Positions 35,065 through 45,479 of a DNA stretch of 64,000 nucleotides are shown here, piece after piece. Each line of letters starts with the position of its first letter. Positions within the stretch are counted from its first letter, which is position 1. The notes beneath the pieces are model-generated. The model was not told the origin of the DNA. It did no database searches and saw only the letters and a list, made by a program, of their open reading frames with translations. Source of the DNA: Mycobacterium barrassiae (GTDB lineage Bacteria > Actinomycetota > Actinomycetes > Mycobacteriales > Mycobacteriaceae); the NCBI RefSeq assembly GCF_025822765.1, contig NZ_JACKUK010000046.1:1-64000 (forward strand), given 5' to 3'. The position numbers were made by a program, and so were the translations under genes.

Positions 35065-35676
35065 ATGACCGCTCCCGACGACGACGCCGACTCGAGGGCG
35101 GTCTATGAACCGCTAGCCGAATCGATCCGAAGGCTGATCGATGTCGGTATACGGACCGAAGCCGACGCGACCGTGGTGGCGAATGTAAGGGCCAAAATCG
35201 AAGCGGCGATAGACGAACTGAGCGTGTCACTCATGCCGGGCTCATTCGGTGTACAGACCGCACCTGACGGCGCTCCCCGCGCCTGGGGCAACGTGCTCAT
35301 CGGGTTGCGCAACCCGGTCGCTCCTCCGCTGACGATTCGGCACGACCCCGACGGCACGGTCCACACGGAGTTCACGTTGGGCGCCGCCTATGAAGGGCCG
35401 CCTGGCCATGTTCACGGCGGTGTCTGTGCGCTGATCCTCGACCACGTCCTCGGCGCCACCGCGCATCTGCCCGGCAAACCCGCCGTCACGGGCACTCTGA
35501 CGCTGCGCTATCTGCGTGGCACACCGCTGGGACGGCCACTGCGCGCATCGGCGCATGTCGATCGGATCGAGGGCGCGAAAACGTTCGCCGTCGGCCACAT
35601 CGCCGGTCCCGACGGCGTCACCGTCACGGCAGAAGGTGTCTTCATTCATCCGAAAGGAGGTCAGCGAGATGGCTGA
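35065..35676 (+). CDS. PaaI-type hotdog thioesterase
   Basis: 203 residues; the hotdog core GPPGHVHGGVCALILDHVLG is typical of PaaI-family acyl-CoA thioesterases, with the second strand TGTLTLRYLRGTPLG. A helical N-terminal region of about 60 residues precedes it. It likely releases a CoA ester during catabolism. GGCGGAG precedes ATG 35065; the long open frame to the left is not used. The stop overlaps the SDR start by 8 bases. Confidence 0.82.
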   Translation: MTAPDDDADSRAVYEPLAESIRRLIDVGIRTEADATVVANVRAKIEAAIDELSVSLMPGSFGVQTAPDGAPRAWGNVLIGLRNPVAPPLTIRHDPDGTVHTEFTLGAAYEGPPGHVHGGVCALILDHVLGATAHLPGKPAVTGTLTLRYLRGTPLGRPLRASAHVDRIEGAKTFAVGHIAGPDGVTVTAEGVFIHPKGGQRDG

Positions 35677-36514
35677 CAATCAGGGTTCGACACAGCAGGA
35701 TCTGCCTATGACATCCCTTCAGCGATACGCGGACCGTCGAGTCCTGATCACCGGCGGCGGCTCGGGCATCGGCCAGGCGACCGTCCTGCGGATACTGGCC
35801 GAAGGCGGCCGGGTGGCCGCGGCGGACATCAGCGAATCGGGACTCAAGGACACCGTCGCCAAGGCCGAATCGCACCGCGACCGCCTGACGACGGTGGTCC
35901 TCGACGTGGCCAGCGAGGACTCCGTCAAACAGGGTGTGGCCGACGCCGTCGAGGCCCTCGGCGGCCTGGATGCGCTCGTCAACGCCGCGGGCATCTTGCG
36001 GTCGGTGCATTTCCTCGAGACCACACTCGCCGACTTCGAGCACGTGCTGCGGATCAATCTCGTCGGCACGTTCCTGATGACGCGGGAGGCCCTCCCCGCG
36101 TTGCGCAACGGGACCCATCCCGCCGTCGTCAACTTCAGCTCCACATCCGCTGCCTTCGGCCATCCCTACATGTCCGCCTATGCGGCATCCAAGGGCGGCA
36201 TTCAGGCGATGACGCACACGCTCGCACTGGAGTTCGCCAAAGAAGGGATCCGGTTCAACTCGGTGCAGCCCGGCTCGATCTCCTCCGGAATGACCGACGG
36301 CACCGGCGAATCCAAGCAGAGCATCGGCCCCGGGCTGCCTACCGATGCCGACTTCTCGCTGTTCGGCAAGATCACGCCGGTCCTGCCCGTGGACGACGGC
36401 GGGATGTTCGCCAAGCCGGACGCCGTCGCCGCGGTGGTGGCGATGCTCGCCTCTTCCGACGCCTACTTCGTGACTGGGACGGAAGTACGGGTCGACGGCG
36501 GCACCCACATGTAA
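35669..36514 (+). CDS. Short-chain dehydrogenase
   Basis: 281-residue classical SDR with TGGGSGIGQ, NAAGILRS, NFSSTSAAF and the catalytic YAASK. A strong AAAGGAGGT lies eight bases before ATG 35669, inside the thioesterase gene, and the two overlap by 8 bases. It is probably under PadR control. The stop codon lies within the promoter hexamer of the following gene. Confidence 0.85.
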   Translation: MADNQGSTQQDLPMTSLQRYADRRVLITGGGSGIGQATVLRILAEGGRVAAADISESGLKDTVAKAESHRDRLTTVVLDVASEDSVKQGVADAVEALGGLDALVNAAGILRSVHFLETTLADFEHVLRINLVGTFLMTREALPALRNGTHPAVVNFSSTSAAFGHPYMSAYAASKGGIQAMTHTLALEFAKEGIRFNSVQPGSISSGMTDGTGESKQSIGPGLPTDADFSLFGKITPVLPVDDGGMFAKPDAVAAVVAMLASSDAYFVTGTEVRVDGGTHM

Positions 36515-36524
36515 CGTGCGTCGA

Positions 36525-37577
36525 ATGACGACCCTCGATCGGCCTATTCGCGTCATCCAGTGGACCACCGGAAACATCGGCCGACGGTCGCTGCACGCGA
36601 TCATCGGCCGCGACGACATGGAACTGGTCGGCGTGTACGCCCACGGCGCGGACAAGGTGGGAGTCGATGCCGCCGAGCTCTCCGGCTGGCCCGAGCCCAC
36701 CGGCATCACGGCGACCAACGACATCGACGCGCTGCTGGCCGCCAAGCCCGACGCCTGTTGCTACAACCCGTTGTGGCCCAGCATCGATGAACTCGTCCGG
36801 CTGCTCGAAGCCGGCGTGAACGTCTGCACCAGCGCCGCCTGGATCACCGGCGGCAAGCAGACACCCGAGGATCTGGACCGCGTCCGGAAAGCCTGCGAGA
36901 AGGGCAATTCCACGATCTTCGGCAACGGCGCCCACCCCGGCATGACGAACATGGTGGGCATCGTGCTGTCCGGCGCGTGTGAACGCGTCGACGAGATCCG
37001 CATCACCGAGTCGGTGGACTGCTCGACCTACGAATCGGCGGGCACCCAGACCGCGATGGGGTTCTCGCAGGACCCCGACACCCCCGGCCTGGCCGAAAGC
37101 GTGCGCCGCGAGAGCGAGGTGTTCGCCGAGTCCGCCGCGATGATGGCCGACGCCATCGGCGCCAAGCTGGACAGGATGACGTTCGACGTCACGTTCACGG
37201 CGGCCACGGGTCATACCGACCTGGGCTTCATGGAGATTCCCGAGGGCACCGTCGCGGGGGTCATGGGCTATCACCGCGGCTGGGTCGGCGACAAGAACGT
37301 CGTCAGCGTCGGGTTCAACTGGATCATGGGTAACCACGTCACCCCGCCCAAGCCGCTCGAACACGGTCACGTCATCCAGGTGTTCGGGCTGCCCAATATG
37401 CGCACGGTGCTGCACTGCCTGCCGCCAAAGGACTGGACCGAACCCGGGTTCATGGGCCTCGGCATGATCTACACCGCGATGCCGGTGACCAACGCGGTGC
37501 CCGCGGTCGTCGCGGCCGAACCGGGCATCGTCACGCTCAAGGATCTCCCACCGGTCACCGGCCGCGTCGCACCCTAG
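36525..37577 (+). CDS. DapB-fold NAD(P)H-dependent oxidoreductase (amine dehydrogenase-like)
   Basis: 350 residues. The N-terminus IRVIQWTTGNIGRRSLHAI is a Rossmann motif like that of dihydrodipicolinate reductase. The whole protein resembles the family including 2,4-diaminopentanoate dehydrogenase and native amine dehydrogenases (NGAHPGMTNM, TESVDCSTYESA). It may reductively aminate or deaminate a ketone/amine, but many mycobacterial members are uncharacterised. TAACGT overlaps the SDR stop and ends seven bases before ATG 36525, so the gene probably has its own leaderless promoter. Confidence 0.78.
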   Translation: MTTLDRPIRVIQWTTGNIGRRSLHAIIGRDDMELVGVYAHGADKVGVDAAELSGWPEPTGITATNDIDALLAAKPDACCYNPLWPSIDELVRLLEAGVNVCTSAAWITGGKQTPEDLDRVRKACEKGNSTIFGNGAHPGMTNMVGIVLSGACERVDEIRITESVDCSTYESAGTQTAMGFSQDPDTPGLAESVRRESEVFAESAAMMADAIGAKLDRMTFDVTFTAATGHTDLGFMEIPEGTVAGVMGYHRGWVGDKNVVSVGFNWIMGNHVTPPKPLEHGHVIQVFGLPNMRTVLHCLPPKDWTEPGFMGLGMIYTAMPVTNAVPAVVAAEPGIVTLKDLPPVTGRVAP

Positions 37578-37597
37578 TTTGGCGGCCCGTTTGAAGT

Positions 37598-37646
37598 CTT
37601 AACGGGTTGATCGCAGGCATCCCGTGGCTGTAATCAACCTGTTAAG
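37598..37646. terminator. Bidirectional hairpin terminator
   Basis: CTTAACGGGTTGAT (37598-37611) and ATCAACCTGTTAAG (37633-37646) pair over 14 bases with one mismatch and a 21-base loop. It sits between convergent genes and marks the border between the accessory cluster and the conserved core. Confidence 0.7.
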
Positions 37647-37662
37647 CGCGCCGCGACGCTGG

Positions 37663-38499
37663 CTACTCAGCCGTCTGCACCACAACGCCGACGGCGCCCG
37701 CACCCAGGTGGATAGACAGCACCGGACCCATATCGGCGACGGTGAGCGATTCGATCTGCGGCAGGCGGTCCGTCAGCGCGGCGCCCAGTTCGTCGGCGCC
37801 GTCGTGGTTGTCGACGTGGTGGATGGCGATGCACGCGCGGCGCTCACCGACGATCTCGACGACCCGGTCGACCATGGCCGCATGCGCCTTGGTGATCGTG
37901 CGGATCCGCTGATCCAGCACCAGCCGACCGTCCACGTCGAGCGTCAGCAACGGCTTGAGCGACAGCGCCGTGCCAAGCCACGACGCGGCGGTGCCGATCC
38001 GCCCGCTGCGCCGCAGGTTGTCCAGGCGGTGCACGACGATGAACGCGTGGGTGCGCGGCACCGCCGAACGTGCCGCGGCCTCAACGGCTTCCAGATCGGC
38101 ACCCGTCTGCGCCACCTCGGCCGCCGCTCGCGCGATGAACCCGACACCCATCGCGGCGCTTCGCGAGTTGACGACACGGACCGACGACCCGAACTCTCGC
38201 CCGGCCTGAACGGCGGTGCTGAACGTGCCCGACAGCGCGGCCGAGAGGTGGACGGCGACCACACCGGCGCCGTCGCTGTCGCCCAGCGCCTGCTGGTATG
38301 TCTCGATCAGCTCTGCAGGCGATGCACCCGAGGTGGTGGCGCGCACTTTCTCGTGGACGTCGTAGGGCACGTCGTCGACGCCGTCGCGCAGGTCGACGCC
38401 GTCGATCAGGACGTGCAGCGGCACCTGACGAATGTCGTACTGCTTCAGCTCATCTGACTGCAGCCGCGACGACGAGTCCGTCACGACGATCACGGACAC
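37663..38499 (-). CDS. DegV-family fatty-acid-binding protein
   Basis: 278 residues with the DegV N-terminus [11 protein letters not shown] and the lipid-binding TTSGASPAE, plus [12 protein letters not shown]. DegV/FakB proteins bind a single fatty acid; in some bacteria they present it to a kinase. It corresponds by position to M. tuberculosis Rv2417c, the last gene of the nadD-rsfS-gpgP-octT operon, overlapping octT by 10 bases. Confidence 0.88.
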   Translation of the reverse strand: MSVIVVTDSSSRLQSDELKQYDIRQVPLHVLIDGVDLRDGVDDVPYDVHEKVRATTSGASPAELIETYQQALGDSDGAGVVAVHLSAALSGTFSTAVQAGREFGSSVRVVNSRSAAMGVGFIARAAAEVAQTGADLEAVEAAARSAVPRTHAFIVVHRLDNLRRSGRIGTAASWLGTALSLKPLLTLDVDGRLVLDQRIRTITKAHAAMVDRVVEIVGERRACIAIHHVDNHDGADELGAALTDRLPQIESLTVADMGPVLSIHLGAGAVGVVVQTAE

Positions 38500-39215
38500 G
38501 GCACGCCAGCCTCGGCCAGGGCCTTGAGCATCAGGTCGGCCACCGCCTGGTGCGCTTCGAAGTTCCAGTGGATACCGTCTGGATTGCCCCGGCCGCTCAT
38601 GACCTCTTCGCCGACCGCGGCCTTCAGATCGACCAGCGGAATGTCATGTTCGGCAGCCCAAGCGGTGATCGCCTTGACGGTGGGCTCCCGGCCGTGGTGC
38701 GCGCGTCCGTACGTGTCGGCGATGTGCACCGACGGCAGCGACGCCACGACAGGTATCCCCGGCCGGTTGAAATCGATGGCGCCGCGGGTCATCTCGAGAT
38801 ATTCCACCGACACGTGCGGCGGGAGCGCCGATCGCGATACCGGCGACAGTCGCGGCTGCAGCCAGCCGTAGCCGTCGCGCACCCAGCGCCGAAGCCACGA
38901 CGGACGGATGTAGCGGATCAACTCCCGCAGCGCCGTCGGCAACGGGGACGGCAGCGAATCCATGCCGCCCGTCGCGAATACCACCGCACCCGCACGCGGC
39001 AACGCCGCCCACGCCCTCGGGTCCTGGGTCGCAGCCCACCAGACGTCGCGACACGTCCACCCGATGCGGCCGATCAGTTCGACGTCCCAACCCAACTGGG
39101 CGGCAACGATATTGGGCCAGATCCGCGGGTCGTCGGACGGCAGACCACCGGTCGGGCCGTAGTACGACAACGAGTCGCAGAACAGCAGCAGCGTCGGCCT
39201 CGAATCAGAGGACAT
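38490..39215 (-). CDS. octT: SGNH-type acyltransferase, OctT-like
   Basis: 241 residues, orthologous by position to Rv2418c, described as the octanoyltransferase acting on early methylglucose-lipopolysaccharide precursors. It has a GDSL-like nucleophile block [12 protein letters not shown] and the catalytic Asp-His block NPDGIHWN. Next to gpgP, which makes glucosylglycerate, the role is consistent. ATG 39215 lies inside the end of gpgP; the longer frame upstream is not needed. Confidence 0.8.
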   Translation of the reverse strand: MSSDSRPTLLLFCDSLSYYGPTGGLPSDDPRIWPNIVAAQLGWDVELIGRIGWTCRDVWWAATQDPRAWAALPRAGAVVFATGGMDSLPSPLPTALRELIRYIRPSWLRRWVRDGYGWLQPRLSPVSRSALPPHVSVEYLEMTRGAIDFNRPGIPVVASLPSVHIADTYGRAHHGREPTVKAITAWAAEHDIPLVDLKAAVGEEVMSGRGNPDGIHWNFEAHQAVADLMLKALAEAGVPCP

Positions 39216-39873
39216 CGTTGGCCACCTGCGCCGAGGCGTTCCAGACATCGAGGCGCCATCGGATATCCGCTGGCGGAGCGTCGATTTCACTGTGCGCCGA
39301 CAGCTGCACCCAGCTGCAGTTACCCATGCCCCCGAGGATCGGCCAGTTGTCGACGGGCAGTCCGAGCAGTGCGGCGGTCAGCGCTGCGATCAGTCCACCG
39401 TGCGTGACGAGCACGACGGGGCGATCGGGTTCGTCGACGCCCCAGTCCGGGTGCTGGTCCAAAAGCTCCTGCACCAGCGGGACGCTGCGCGCGGCGACGT
39501 CGACCCGGCTCTCTCCCCCGTGCGGCGCCCACCGGGCGTTCTCCCGCCATGCCAGCCGGGCGCCCGGCGCCTCGGCGTCGACCTCGAGATGGGTCAACCC
39601 CTGCCAGTCACCCAGGTGGGTCTCGCGCAGCCGCACGTCCACCTCCACCGGCATGCCGGCACGCTCGCCCAGGCTGATCGCGGTGTCCAGCGCGCGCCGC
39701 AGATCCGAGGACACGATGAGCAACGGCTGCCGTTTGGCCAGCACTTCTGCCGCGGCGACCGCCTGGTCCCTGCCCAGATCGGACAGGTCGGTGTCGAGTT
39801 GGCCCTGCATGCGGCTGCCTGCGTTGAATTCGGTCTGCCCGTGCCGGAGCATGACCAGGCGGCGGATCCTCAC
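39205..39873 (-). CDS. gpgP: Glucosyl-3-phosphoglycerate phosphatase
   Basis: 222-residue histidine phosphatase with the phosphohistidine motif LRHGQTE (His11), LRETHLGDW and VTHGG. It corresponds to Rv2419c, which dephosphorylates glucosyl-3-phosphoglycerate to glucosylglycerate for methylglucose lipopolysaccharide synthesis. GTG 39873 overlaps the rsfS stop and gives the family length. Confidence 0.9.
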   Translation of the reverse strand: MRIRRLVMLRHGQTEFNAGSRMQGQLDTDLSDLGRDQAVAAAEVLAKRQPLLIVSSDLRRALDTAISLGERAGMPVEVDVRLRETHLGDWQGLTHLEVDAEAPGARLAWRENARWAPHGGESRVDVAARSVPLVQELLDQHPDWGVDEPDRPVVLVTHGGLIAALTAALLGLPVDNWPILGGMGNCSWVQLSAHSEIDAPPADIRWRLDVWNASAQVANDVL

Positions 39874-40238
39874 GACCCCGTATCCAGGTCCACGGCGACG
39901 GCGGGGCAGTCGCGCCACAGCCGATCCAGGGCGTAGAAGTTGCGCTCGTCCTGGTGCTGGATGTGCACCACGATGTCGACGTAGTCCAGCAGCGTCCAGC
40001 GTCCCTCACGGGCGCCCTCGCGGCGGGCGGGCTTGTGCCCCGCGATGCGCATCTTCTCTTCGACCTCGTCGACGATCGCGTTGACCTGTCGCTCGTTGGA
40101 CGCCGACGCGATCACGAAGCAGTCGGTGATGACCAGCTGCCCGGACACATCGATGACGACGACGTCGGTGGCGAGCTTGGAGGCCGCCGCGCGCGCGGCG
40201 ACAGTGGCCATGCCGATCGCCTCTTCGGATGCGCTCAT
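39870..40238 (-). CDS. rsfS: Ribosome silencing factor RsfS
   Basis: 122 residues with the RsfS core [39 protein letters not shown] and [10 protein letters not shown]. It binds ribosomal protein uL14 and blocks subunit joining in starvation. Its ATG overlaps nadD by 4 bases, the usual order nadD-rsfS. Confidence 0.93.
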   Translation of the reverse strand: MSASEEAIGMATVAARAAASKLATDVVVIDVSGQLVITDCFVIASASNERQVNAIVDEVEEKMRIAGHKPARREGAREGRWTLLDYVDIVVHIQHQDERNFYALDRLWRDCPAVAVDLDTGS

Positions 40239-40876
40239 CGGGTGGGCTCCTCAGGTACCAGCGAATGGGCTTGGTAGAGCTTGCGTTTGGCCACGTACTG
40301 GACAACGCCGTCGGGCACCAGATACCAGATGGGCCTGTTCTGCTCGGCGCGCTTGCGGCAGTCGGTCGACGAGATCGCCAGCGCAGGCACTTCGACGAGC
40401 GTGAGCGCATCGTTGGGCAGTTCGGTCATCGCGGTCTTGATGTGCTGACCGTCGAGTTCGTAACCGGGTCGGCTGACTCCGACGAACTTGGCTATCGAGA
40501 ACATCTCCTCCCAGTTCTGCCAGGACAGGATCGACGCCAGCGCGTCGGCTCCGGTGATGAAGTACAGGTCCGCGTCCGGGTTGAGGGCATGCAGGTCGCG
40601 CAGGGTGTCCTTGGTGTAGGTCGGTCCACCGCGGTCGATGTCCACCCGGCTGACCGAGAACATCGGATTGGACGCGGTCGCGATCACGGTCATCAGATAG
40701 CGGTCCTCGGCGGCGGTGACGTAGCCCTCGCGCTTCTGCCACGGCTGGCCGGTGGGGACGAACACGACCTCGTCGAGCTCGAACAGGTCGGCCACCTCGC
40801 TGGCCGCGACCAGGTGACCATGGTGAATGGGATCGAACGTCCCACCCATCACACCCAGCCGGCGTCGAGAAACCAC
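40235..40876 (-). CDS. nadD: Nicotinate-nucleotide adenylyltransferase
   Basis: 213 residues with [12 protein letters not shown] for ATP binding and [11 protein letters not shown] near the C-terminus. It makes nicotinate adenine dinucleotide, the substrate of NadE encoded at 47.5 kb. GTG 40876 is preceded by TAAGCT eight bases upstream, a possible leaderless start. It leads the operon through to degV. Confidence 0.92.
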   Translation of the reverse strand: MVSRRRLGVMGGTFDPIHHGHLVAASEVADLFELDEVVFVPTGQPWQKREGYVTAAEDRYLMTVIATASNPMFSVSRVDIDRGGPTYTKDTLRDLHALNPDADLYFITGADALASILSWQNWEEMFSIAKFVGVSRPGYELDGQHIKTAMTELPNDALTLVEVPALAISSTDCRKRAEQNRPIWYLVPDGVVQYVAKRKLYQAHSLVPEEPTR

Positions 40877-40900
40877 GATTTGCCAGCTTACTTGCCGCGC

Positions 40901-40925
40901 CGAACGCGGGCTTGCGCCACGTTCG
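40901..40925. terminator. Hairpin between the VWA gene and nadD
   Basis: CGAACG (40901-40906) and CGTTCG (40920-40925), with GC-rich flanks that extend the stem imperfectly, could end the proA-moxR-VWA transcript. No U-tract is present. Confidence 0.35.
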
Positions 40926-40933
40926 CGCTGTTA

Positions 40934-42379
40934 CTAGACCGGCAGCAGCGCATCGATGACCGAGGCCAGCTGCTTGGCGGACCGACATTCGTGCATGGTG
41001 ATGACGTCCTGATAGCGCGGCACCGCCGAGTCGCCACTACCCCACAGGTGCCGGGGTTCGGGGTTGAGCCAGTGCGCGTGCCGAGCGGAGTTGACCATGT
41101 GGGCCAGCAGTTCGATCTCGGGGTTGCGGTAGTTGTTGCGACCGTCGCCGAGCACCAGCAGGGAGCTGCGCGGCGACAGCACGTTGGGCCAGCTCTCCAT
41201 GAACGACACGAACGCGTGGCCGTAGTCGGAGTGACCGTCACGGGTGTACACCCCGGCCTCACGGGTGATGCGCTGCACGGCGACGGCCAGGTCGGCGTCG
41301 GGCCCGAACAGTTCGGTGACCTCGTCGGTAGTGTCGATGAACGCGAACACCCGAACCCGCGAGAACTGCTGTCGCAGCGCGTGCACGAGCATCAACGTGA
41401 AGTGGCTGAAGCCGGCCACCGATCCGGACACATCGCACAGCACCACCAGCTCGGGGCGGGCCGGGTGCGGCTTCTTGAGCACCACGTCGATCGGCACGCC
41501 ACCGGTGGACATGGATTTGCGCAGCGTCTTGCGCAGGTCGATCTCGCCCCGACGCGACCGTCGCCGCCGCGCCGCCAGCCGCGTCGCCAACATGCGCGCC
41601 AAGGGCTTCACCACGCGTTGCATCTGACGCAGCTGCTCGCCGGACGCCCGTAGGAACTCGACGTTCTCGGCGAGCTGCGGCACGCCGTACATCTGGACGT
41701 GGTCGCGGCCCAGCTGTTCGGCGGTGCGGCGCTTGGTCTCCGCCTCCACCATGCGACGCAGTTGGTTGATCCGTTGCGCCGCCATGGCTTTCGCGATCTG
41801 TTCCTGAGTCGGCGTCGGCTCGTCTCCGTAGGGCGCGAGCAGCCCCGCCAGCAGTCGGCCCTCGAGGTCGTCGAGATTCATCGCCTTGAGCGCCTGATAC
41901 GACGAGTACGAAGGGCCGCGGCTGGAGTTGTAGCGCCCGTACGCCTCGACGATCTGGGCGATCATCCGCTGCAGCCGTTCGTCCAGATTGGCCAGATCCT
42001 CGTTGTCTTCCAACAGGTCCAGCAGGGCCTGACGCATGGCGTCGACGTCCTCGGGCGGCAATCCCTCGTCGGAGTCGTCCGACTCGTCGTCCTCGAGCGT
42101 GACCGTCTTCGCGCCCAGCGCGGCGGGGAACCACAGGTCGAACATCGCGTCGTAGGTCTCGCGGTGGTCGGGGCGGCGCAGCACCGCACAGGCGAGGCCC
42201 TCCCGTAGCTGTTCGCGGTCCCCGAGGCCGAGCACCGACATCACCCGTCCGGCATCGACGGTTTCGGATGGGCCCACCGATATCCCGCGCCCGCGCAGCG
42301 CTTCGACGAACTCGACCAGATGGCCGGGAATTCCGTGCGGCGCCAATGGCTGCGGCGGGCGGGTTCGGCGGAGGGCCAT
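40934..42379 (-). CDS. VWA-domain protein partner of MoxR
   Basis: 481 residues. The C-terminal von Willebrand A domain has the metal-site motif DVSGSVAGFS (DxSxS). The N-terminal part is helical with an acidic stretch DDESDDSDEG and an RRRRSRRGE basic stretch. It corresponds to Rv2425c. With the adjacent MoxR ATPase it would form a chaperone-like pair, probably for metal insertion or assembly of an unknown complex. ATG 42379 overlaps the MoxR stop by one base. Confidence 0.88.
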   Translation of the reverse strand: MALRRTRPPQPLAPHGIPGHLVEFVEALRGRGISVGPSETVDAGRVMSVLGLGDREQLREGLACAVLRRPDHRETYDAMFDLWFPAALGAKTVTLEDDESDDSDEGLPPEDVDAMRQALLDLLEDNEDLANLDERLQRMIAQIVEAYGRYNSSRGPSYSSYQALKAMNLDDLEGRLLAGLLAPYGDEPTPTQEQIAKAMAAQRINQLRRMVEAETKRRTAEQLGRDHVQMYGVPQLAENVEFLRASGEQLRQMQRVVKPLARMLATRLAARRRRSRRGEIDLRKTLRKSMSTGGVPIDVVLKKPHPARPELVVLCDVSGSVAGFSHFTLMLVHALRQQFSRVRVFAFIDTTDEVTELFGPDADLAVAVQRITREAGVYTRDGHSDYGHAFVSFMESWPNVLSPRSSLLVLGDGRNNYRNPEIELLAHMVNSARHAHWLNPEPRHLWGSGDSAVPRYQDVITMHECRSAKQLASVIDALLPV

Positions 42380-43254
42380 CAGTTCAGCCTTAACTCGCCG
42401 GAGGCCTTGATCTGATCGGACTGGTGTTTGAGCACCACGCCGAGCGTGGCCGCGATGGTCTCGTCGGTGATCGTGTCCAAGCCCAGCGCCAGGATCGTGC
42501 GCGCCCAGTCGATGGTCTCCGCGACCGATGGCAGCTTCTTGAGCTGCATGGCGCGCAGCACGCCGATGATGCGAACCAGTTCCTCGGCGATGTGCTCGGG
42601 CAGCTCCGGCACGCGGGACAGCAGAATGCGCCGCTCCAGCTCGGCATCGGGAAAGTCGATGTGCAAAAACAGACACCGGCGCTTGAGCGCCTCCGACAGT
42701 TCGCGCGTGGCATTCGAGGTGAGCACGACGAACGGCTTGCGCTCGGCGACGATGGTGCCCAGTTCCGGGACGGTCACCGCGAAGTCGCTGAGCACCTCGA
42801 GCAGCAGACCCTCGATCTCGATGTCGGCCTTGTCGGTCTCGTCGATCAGCAGGACCGTGGGGTCGGTGCGGCGGATCGCGGTCAGCAGCGGACGCGTCAG
42901 CAGGAACTCTTCGCTGAACACATCGGTTTTCGTCTGGTCCCAGTCGCCGGAGCCCGCCTGGATCCGCAGGATCTGCTTGGCGTGGTTCCACTCGTAGAGT
43001 GCGCGGGCCTCGTCGACGCCCTCGTAGCACTGCAGCCGAACGAGACCCGAACCGGTGGCTTGTGCCACCGCGCGGGCGAGTTCGGTCTTGCCCACACCCG
43101 CGGGACCCTCGACCAGCAGCGGCTTACCGAGCTGATCGGCGAGGAATACCGCTGTGGCGGTTGCGGTGTCGGGCAGGTAGCCGGTTTCGGCGAGCTTGTT
43201 CGCGACATCGTCGATGTCGGCGAACAGCGGTGCCGGGCGTGCGGGGACGCTCAC
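42379..43254 (-). CDS. MoxR-family AAA+ ATPase
   Basis: 291 residues with Walker A EGPAGVGKTEL, Walker B VLLIDETDKAD and sensor TSNATRELS. MoxR ATPases work with VWA proteins as chaperones, as the downstream gene suggests. It corresponds to Rv2426c. GTG 43254 follows GAGGAG and lies 22 bases after proA, so proA, moxR and the VWA gene form one operon. Confidence 0.9.
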   Translation of the reverse strand: MSVPARPAPLFADIDDVANKLAETGYLPDTATATAVFLADQLGKPLLVEGPAGVGKTELARAVAQATGSGLVRLQCYEGVDEARALYEWNHAKQILRIQAGSGDWDQTKTDVFSEEFLLTRPLLTAIRRTDPTVLLIDETDKADIEIEGLLLEVLSDFAVTVPELGTIVAERKPFVVLTSNATRELSEALKRRCLFLHIDFPDAELERRILLSRVPELPEHIAEELVRIIGVLRAMQLKKLPSVAETIDWARTILALGLDTITDETIAATLGVVLKHQSDQIKASGELRLN

Positions 43255-43276
43255 TGGGTTTCTCCTCGGGTCATGG

Positions 43277-44524
43277 TCACGCGGGCCGGGTGTGGCCGTC
43301 TCCCCACACGATCCACTTGGTCGATGTCAGTTCGGGCAGGCCCATCGGGCCTCTGGCGTGCAGCTTCTGGGTGGAGATGCCGATTTCGGCGCCGAAACCG
43401 AACTGCTCGCCGTCGGTGAACGCGGTCGATGCGTTCACCATCACCGCTGCGGCGTCCACCCGTTCGGTGAATCGTTGTGCAGCAGCAAGATTGGTGGTCA
43501 CGATGGCTTCGGTGTGCCCAGTGCCGTATTCGTTGACGTGATCGATCGCGGCGTCGAGACCGTCGACAACCGCGACGGCGATGTCCATCGACAGGAACTC
43601 CGCGCGCAGCTCGTCGTCAGAGGGGTTGTCGTGCACGGTCACGCCGGCATCCTGCAGCGCCTTGGTCAGCCGGGGCAGCGCACGGTCGGCGATGGCGGCG
43701 TCGATCAACAGCGATTCGGCGGCGTTGCACACGCTGGGCCGACGCGTCTTGGCATTGAGCAGAATGCGTTCTGCGACATCGAGATCGGCGGCCTCGTGCA
43801 CGTACACGTGACAGTTACCGACCCCGGTCTCGATGGTGGGGACCATCGCGTCGCGCACGACGGCGTCGATGAGCCCTGCTCCCCCACGCGGGATCACCAC
43901 GTCGACGAGTCCGCGGGCCTGGATCAGGTGCGTCACGCTGGCGCGGTCCGCACTGGGCAGCAGCTGCACGCAGTCCGGGTCGAGTCCCTCGTCGGTCATC
44001 GCGGCGCGCAGCGCGGTGACGAGCGCGTCGTTGGACTGTGCCGCCGATGAACTTCCGCGCAGCAGCACCGCGTTGCCCGATTTCAGCGTCAGCCCGAACG
44101 CGTCGACTGTGACGTTCGGTCGGCCTTCGTAGACGATTCCGACGACGCCGAGCGGGACGCGCTGCTGGCGCAGCTGCAGGCCGTTGGGCAGCGTGCGGCC
44201 GCGCAGCACCTCGCCGATCGGGTCGGGCAGGCCGGCAACCTGACGCAGTCCGGCGGCGATGCCGTCGATGCGTTGGGGGTTGAGCGCCAACCGGTCGAGC
44301 ATGGCGTCGGGGGTGCCCGCCGCCCGGGCGGCGTCGAGATCCCGCTCGTTGGCGGCGAGGATTTCGTCAACTCCGGCGAGGACGGCGTCGGCGGCGGCGT
44401 GCAGCGCGCGGTTCTTGGTCTCGGTGCTCAGTGTCGCCAGGGCGCGGGCGGCGACGCGGGCCCGTCGAGCGGCGTCGTGCACCTGCGAGCGCAAGTCGGT
44501 GAGCACTGGGGCTTGCACACTCAT
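43277..44524 (-). CDS. proA: Gamma-glutamyl phosphate reductase
   Basis: 415 residues of the ALDH-fold ProA family; catalytic Cys266 in [33 protein letters not shown] and [13 protein letters not shown]. It is the second enzyme of proline synthesis; ProB is encoded at 51.6 kb. TACGCT six bases before ATG 44524 indicates a leaderless message. The long open frame beyond this start is antisense to rbsK. Confidence 0.93.
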   Translation of the reverse strand: MSVQAPVLTDLRSQVHDAARRARVAARALATLSTETKNRALHAAADAVLAGVDEILAANERDLDAARAAGTPDAMLDRLALNPQRIDGIAAGLRQVAGLPDPIGEVLRGRTLPNGLQLRQQRVPLGVVGIVYEGRPNVTVDAFGLTLKSGNAVLLRGSSSAAQSNDALVTALRAAMTDEGLDPDCVQLLPSADRASVTHLIQARGLVDVVIPRGGAGLIDAVVRDAMVPTIETGVGNCHVYVHEAADLDVAERILLNAKTRRPSVCNAAESLLIDAAIADRALPRLTKALQDAGVTVHDNPSDDELRAEFLSMDIAVAVVDGLDAAIDHVNEYGTGHTEAIVTTNLAAAQRFTERVDAAAVMVNASTAFTDGEQFGFGAEIGISTQKLHARGPMGLPELTSTKWIVWGDGHTRPA

Positions 44525-44597
44525 TAAGCCAGCGTATCGAACCTCTCTCCCACGTTCGACACGTGTCAGGTAGCGGGGCTGAGCTAGCTTGACAGTT
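44525..44597. promoter_or_regulatory. Divergent proA / rbsK-like promoter region
   Basis: The region holds two leaderless-type hexamers: TACGCT (44536-44531, minus) for proA and TAGCTT (44585-44590) seven bases before the kinase ATG. Between them lies the 10-bp palindrome GACACGTGTC at 44558-44567, a possible shared operator. Confidence 0.5.
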
Positions 44598-45479
44598 ATG
44601 ACCGCGCGGGTCTGTGTAGTGGGCAGTGTCAACGCCGATCTCACGTTCACCGTGAACGCCCTGCCGCGCCCCGGCCAGACCGTTCTGGCCTCGTCGCTGT
44701 TGTCGTCGCCCGGCGGGAAAGGCGGCAACCAGGCAGTGGCCGCCGCGCGCGCCGGGGCGGCCGTGCAGCTGGTCGCGGCGCTGGGCAGCGACAGCGAAGC
44801 CGAGCGGCTGCGTGCGCACCTCAGCGCCAACGACGTAGGCCTCGACGGTGTGGTGACGGTGCCGGGGCCGAGCGGCACGGCGGTCATCGTGGTCGACGCC
44901 GCCGCCGAGAACACGATCGTGGTCGCGCCGGGCGCCAACGCGCAGTTGTCCGTCGGCTCCGCCGATGTCCGCAGCGTCATCGCCGACAGCGACGTCGTCC
45001 TGCTGCAGTTGGAGATCCCGATCAGCACGGCCATCGCCGCGGCACGAGTCGGACGGACAGCGGGTGCGACGGTGATCGTCAACGCGTCGCCTGCGGGTGC
45101 GCGGCCGCACGATCTGCTGGCGCTGTCCGAACTTGCCGACGTCGTCGTCGTCAACGAGACGGAGGCGCGCGAATGGCATTGGCCCGTAGCCCATCTCGTG
45201 ATCACCCGTGGCAGACGCGGCGCGAGCTACCTCGGTGAGGACGAGCGGTTCGACGTGCCGGCACCGCGCGTGACGCCGGTGGACACCACGGGTGCGGGCG
45301 ATGTCTTCGCCGGCGTGCTGGCCGCCGCCTGGCGGGACGGTCACGAACTCGCGCTGCGGCGGGCGTGCGCGGCGGGCGCGTTGTCGACGCTGGTGCCGGG
45401 GGCGGGCGATTGTGCACCATATGCCGAAGCCATCGACGATGCGGTGGCGAACCGAAAGGCAAGTGAGGGCCATCTATGA
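44598..45479 (+). CDS. rbsK: PfkB-family carbohydrate kinase, ribokinase-like
   Basis: 293 residues with the N-terminal [11 protein letters not shown], the glycine motif [16 protein letters not shown] and the catalytic [11 protein letters not shown]. It corresponds to Rv2436. Ribokinase is the usual annotation, but a different sugar or nucleoside is possible. ATG 44598 is chosen over TTG 44589 because of the hexamer at 44585. It overlaps the enoyl-CoA hydratase gene by 4 bases. Confidence 0.85.
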   Translation: MTARVCVVGSVNADLTFTVNALPRPGQTVLASSLLSSPGGKGGNQAVAAARAGAAVQLVAALGSDSEAERLRAHLSANDVGLDGVVTVPGPSGTAVIVVDAAAENTIVVAPGANAQLSVGSADVRSVIADSDVVLLQLEIPISTAIAAARVGRTAGATVIVNASPAGARPHDLLALSELADVVVVNETEAREWHWPVAHLVITRGRRGASYLGEDERFDVPAPRVTPVDTTGAGDVFAGVLAAAWRDGHELALRRACAAGALSTLVPGAGDCAPYAEAIDDAVANRKASEGHL

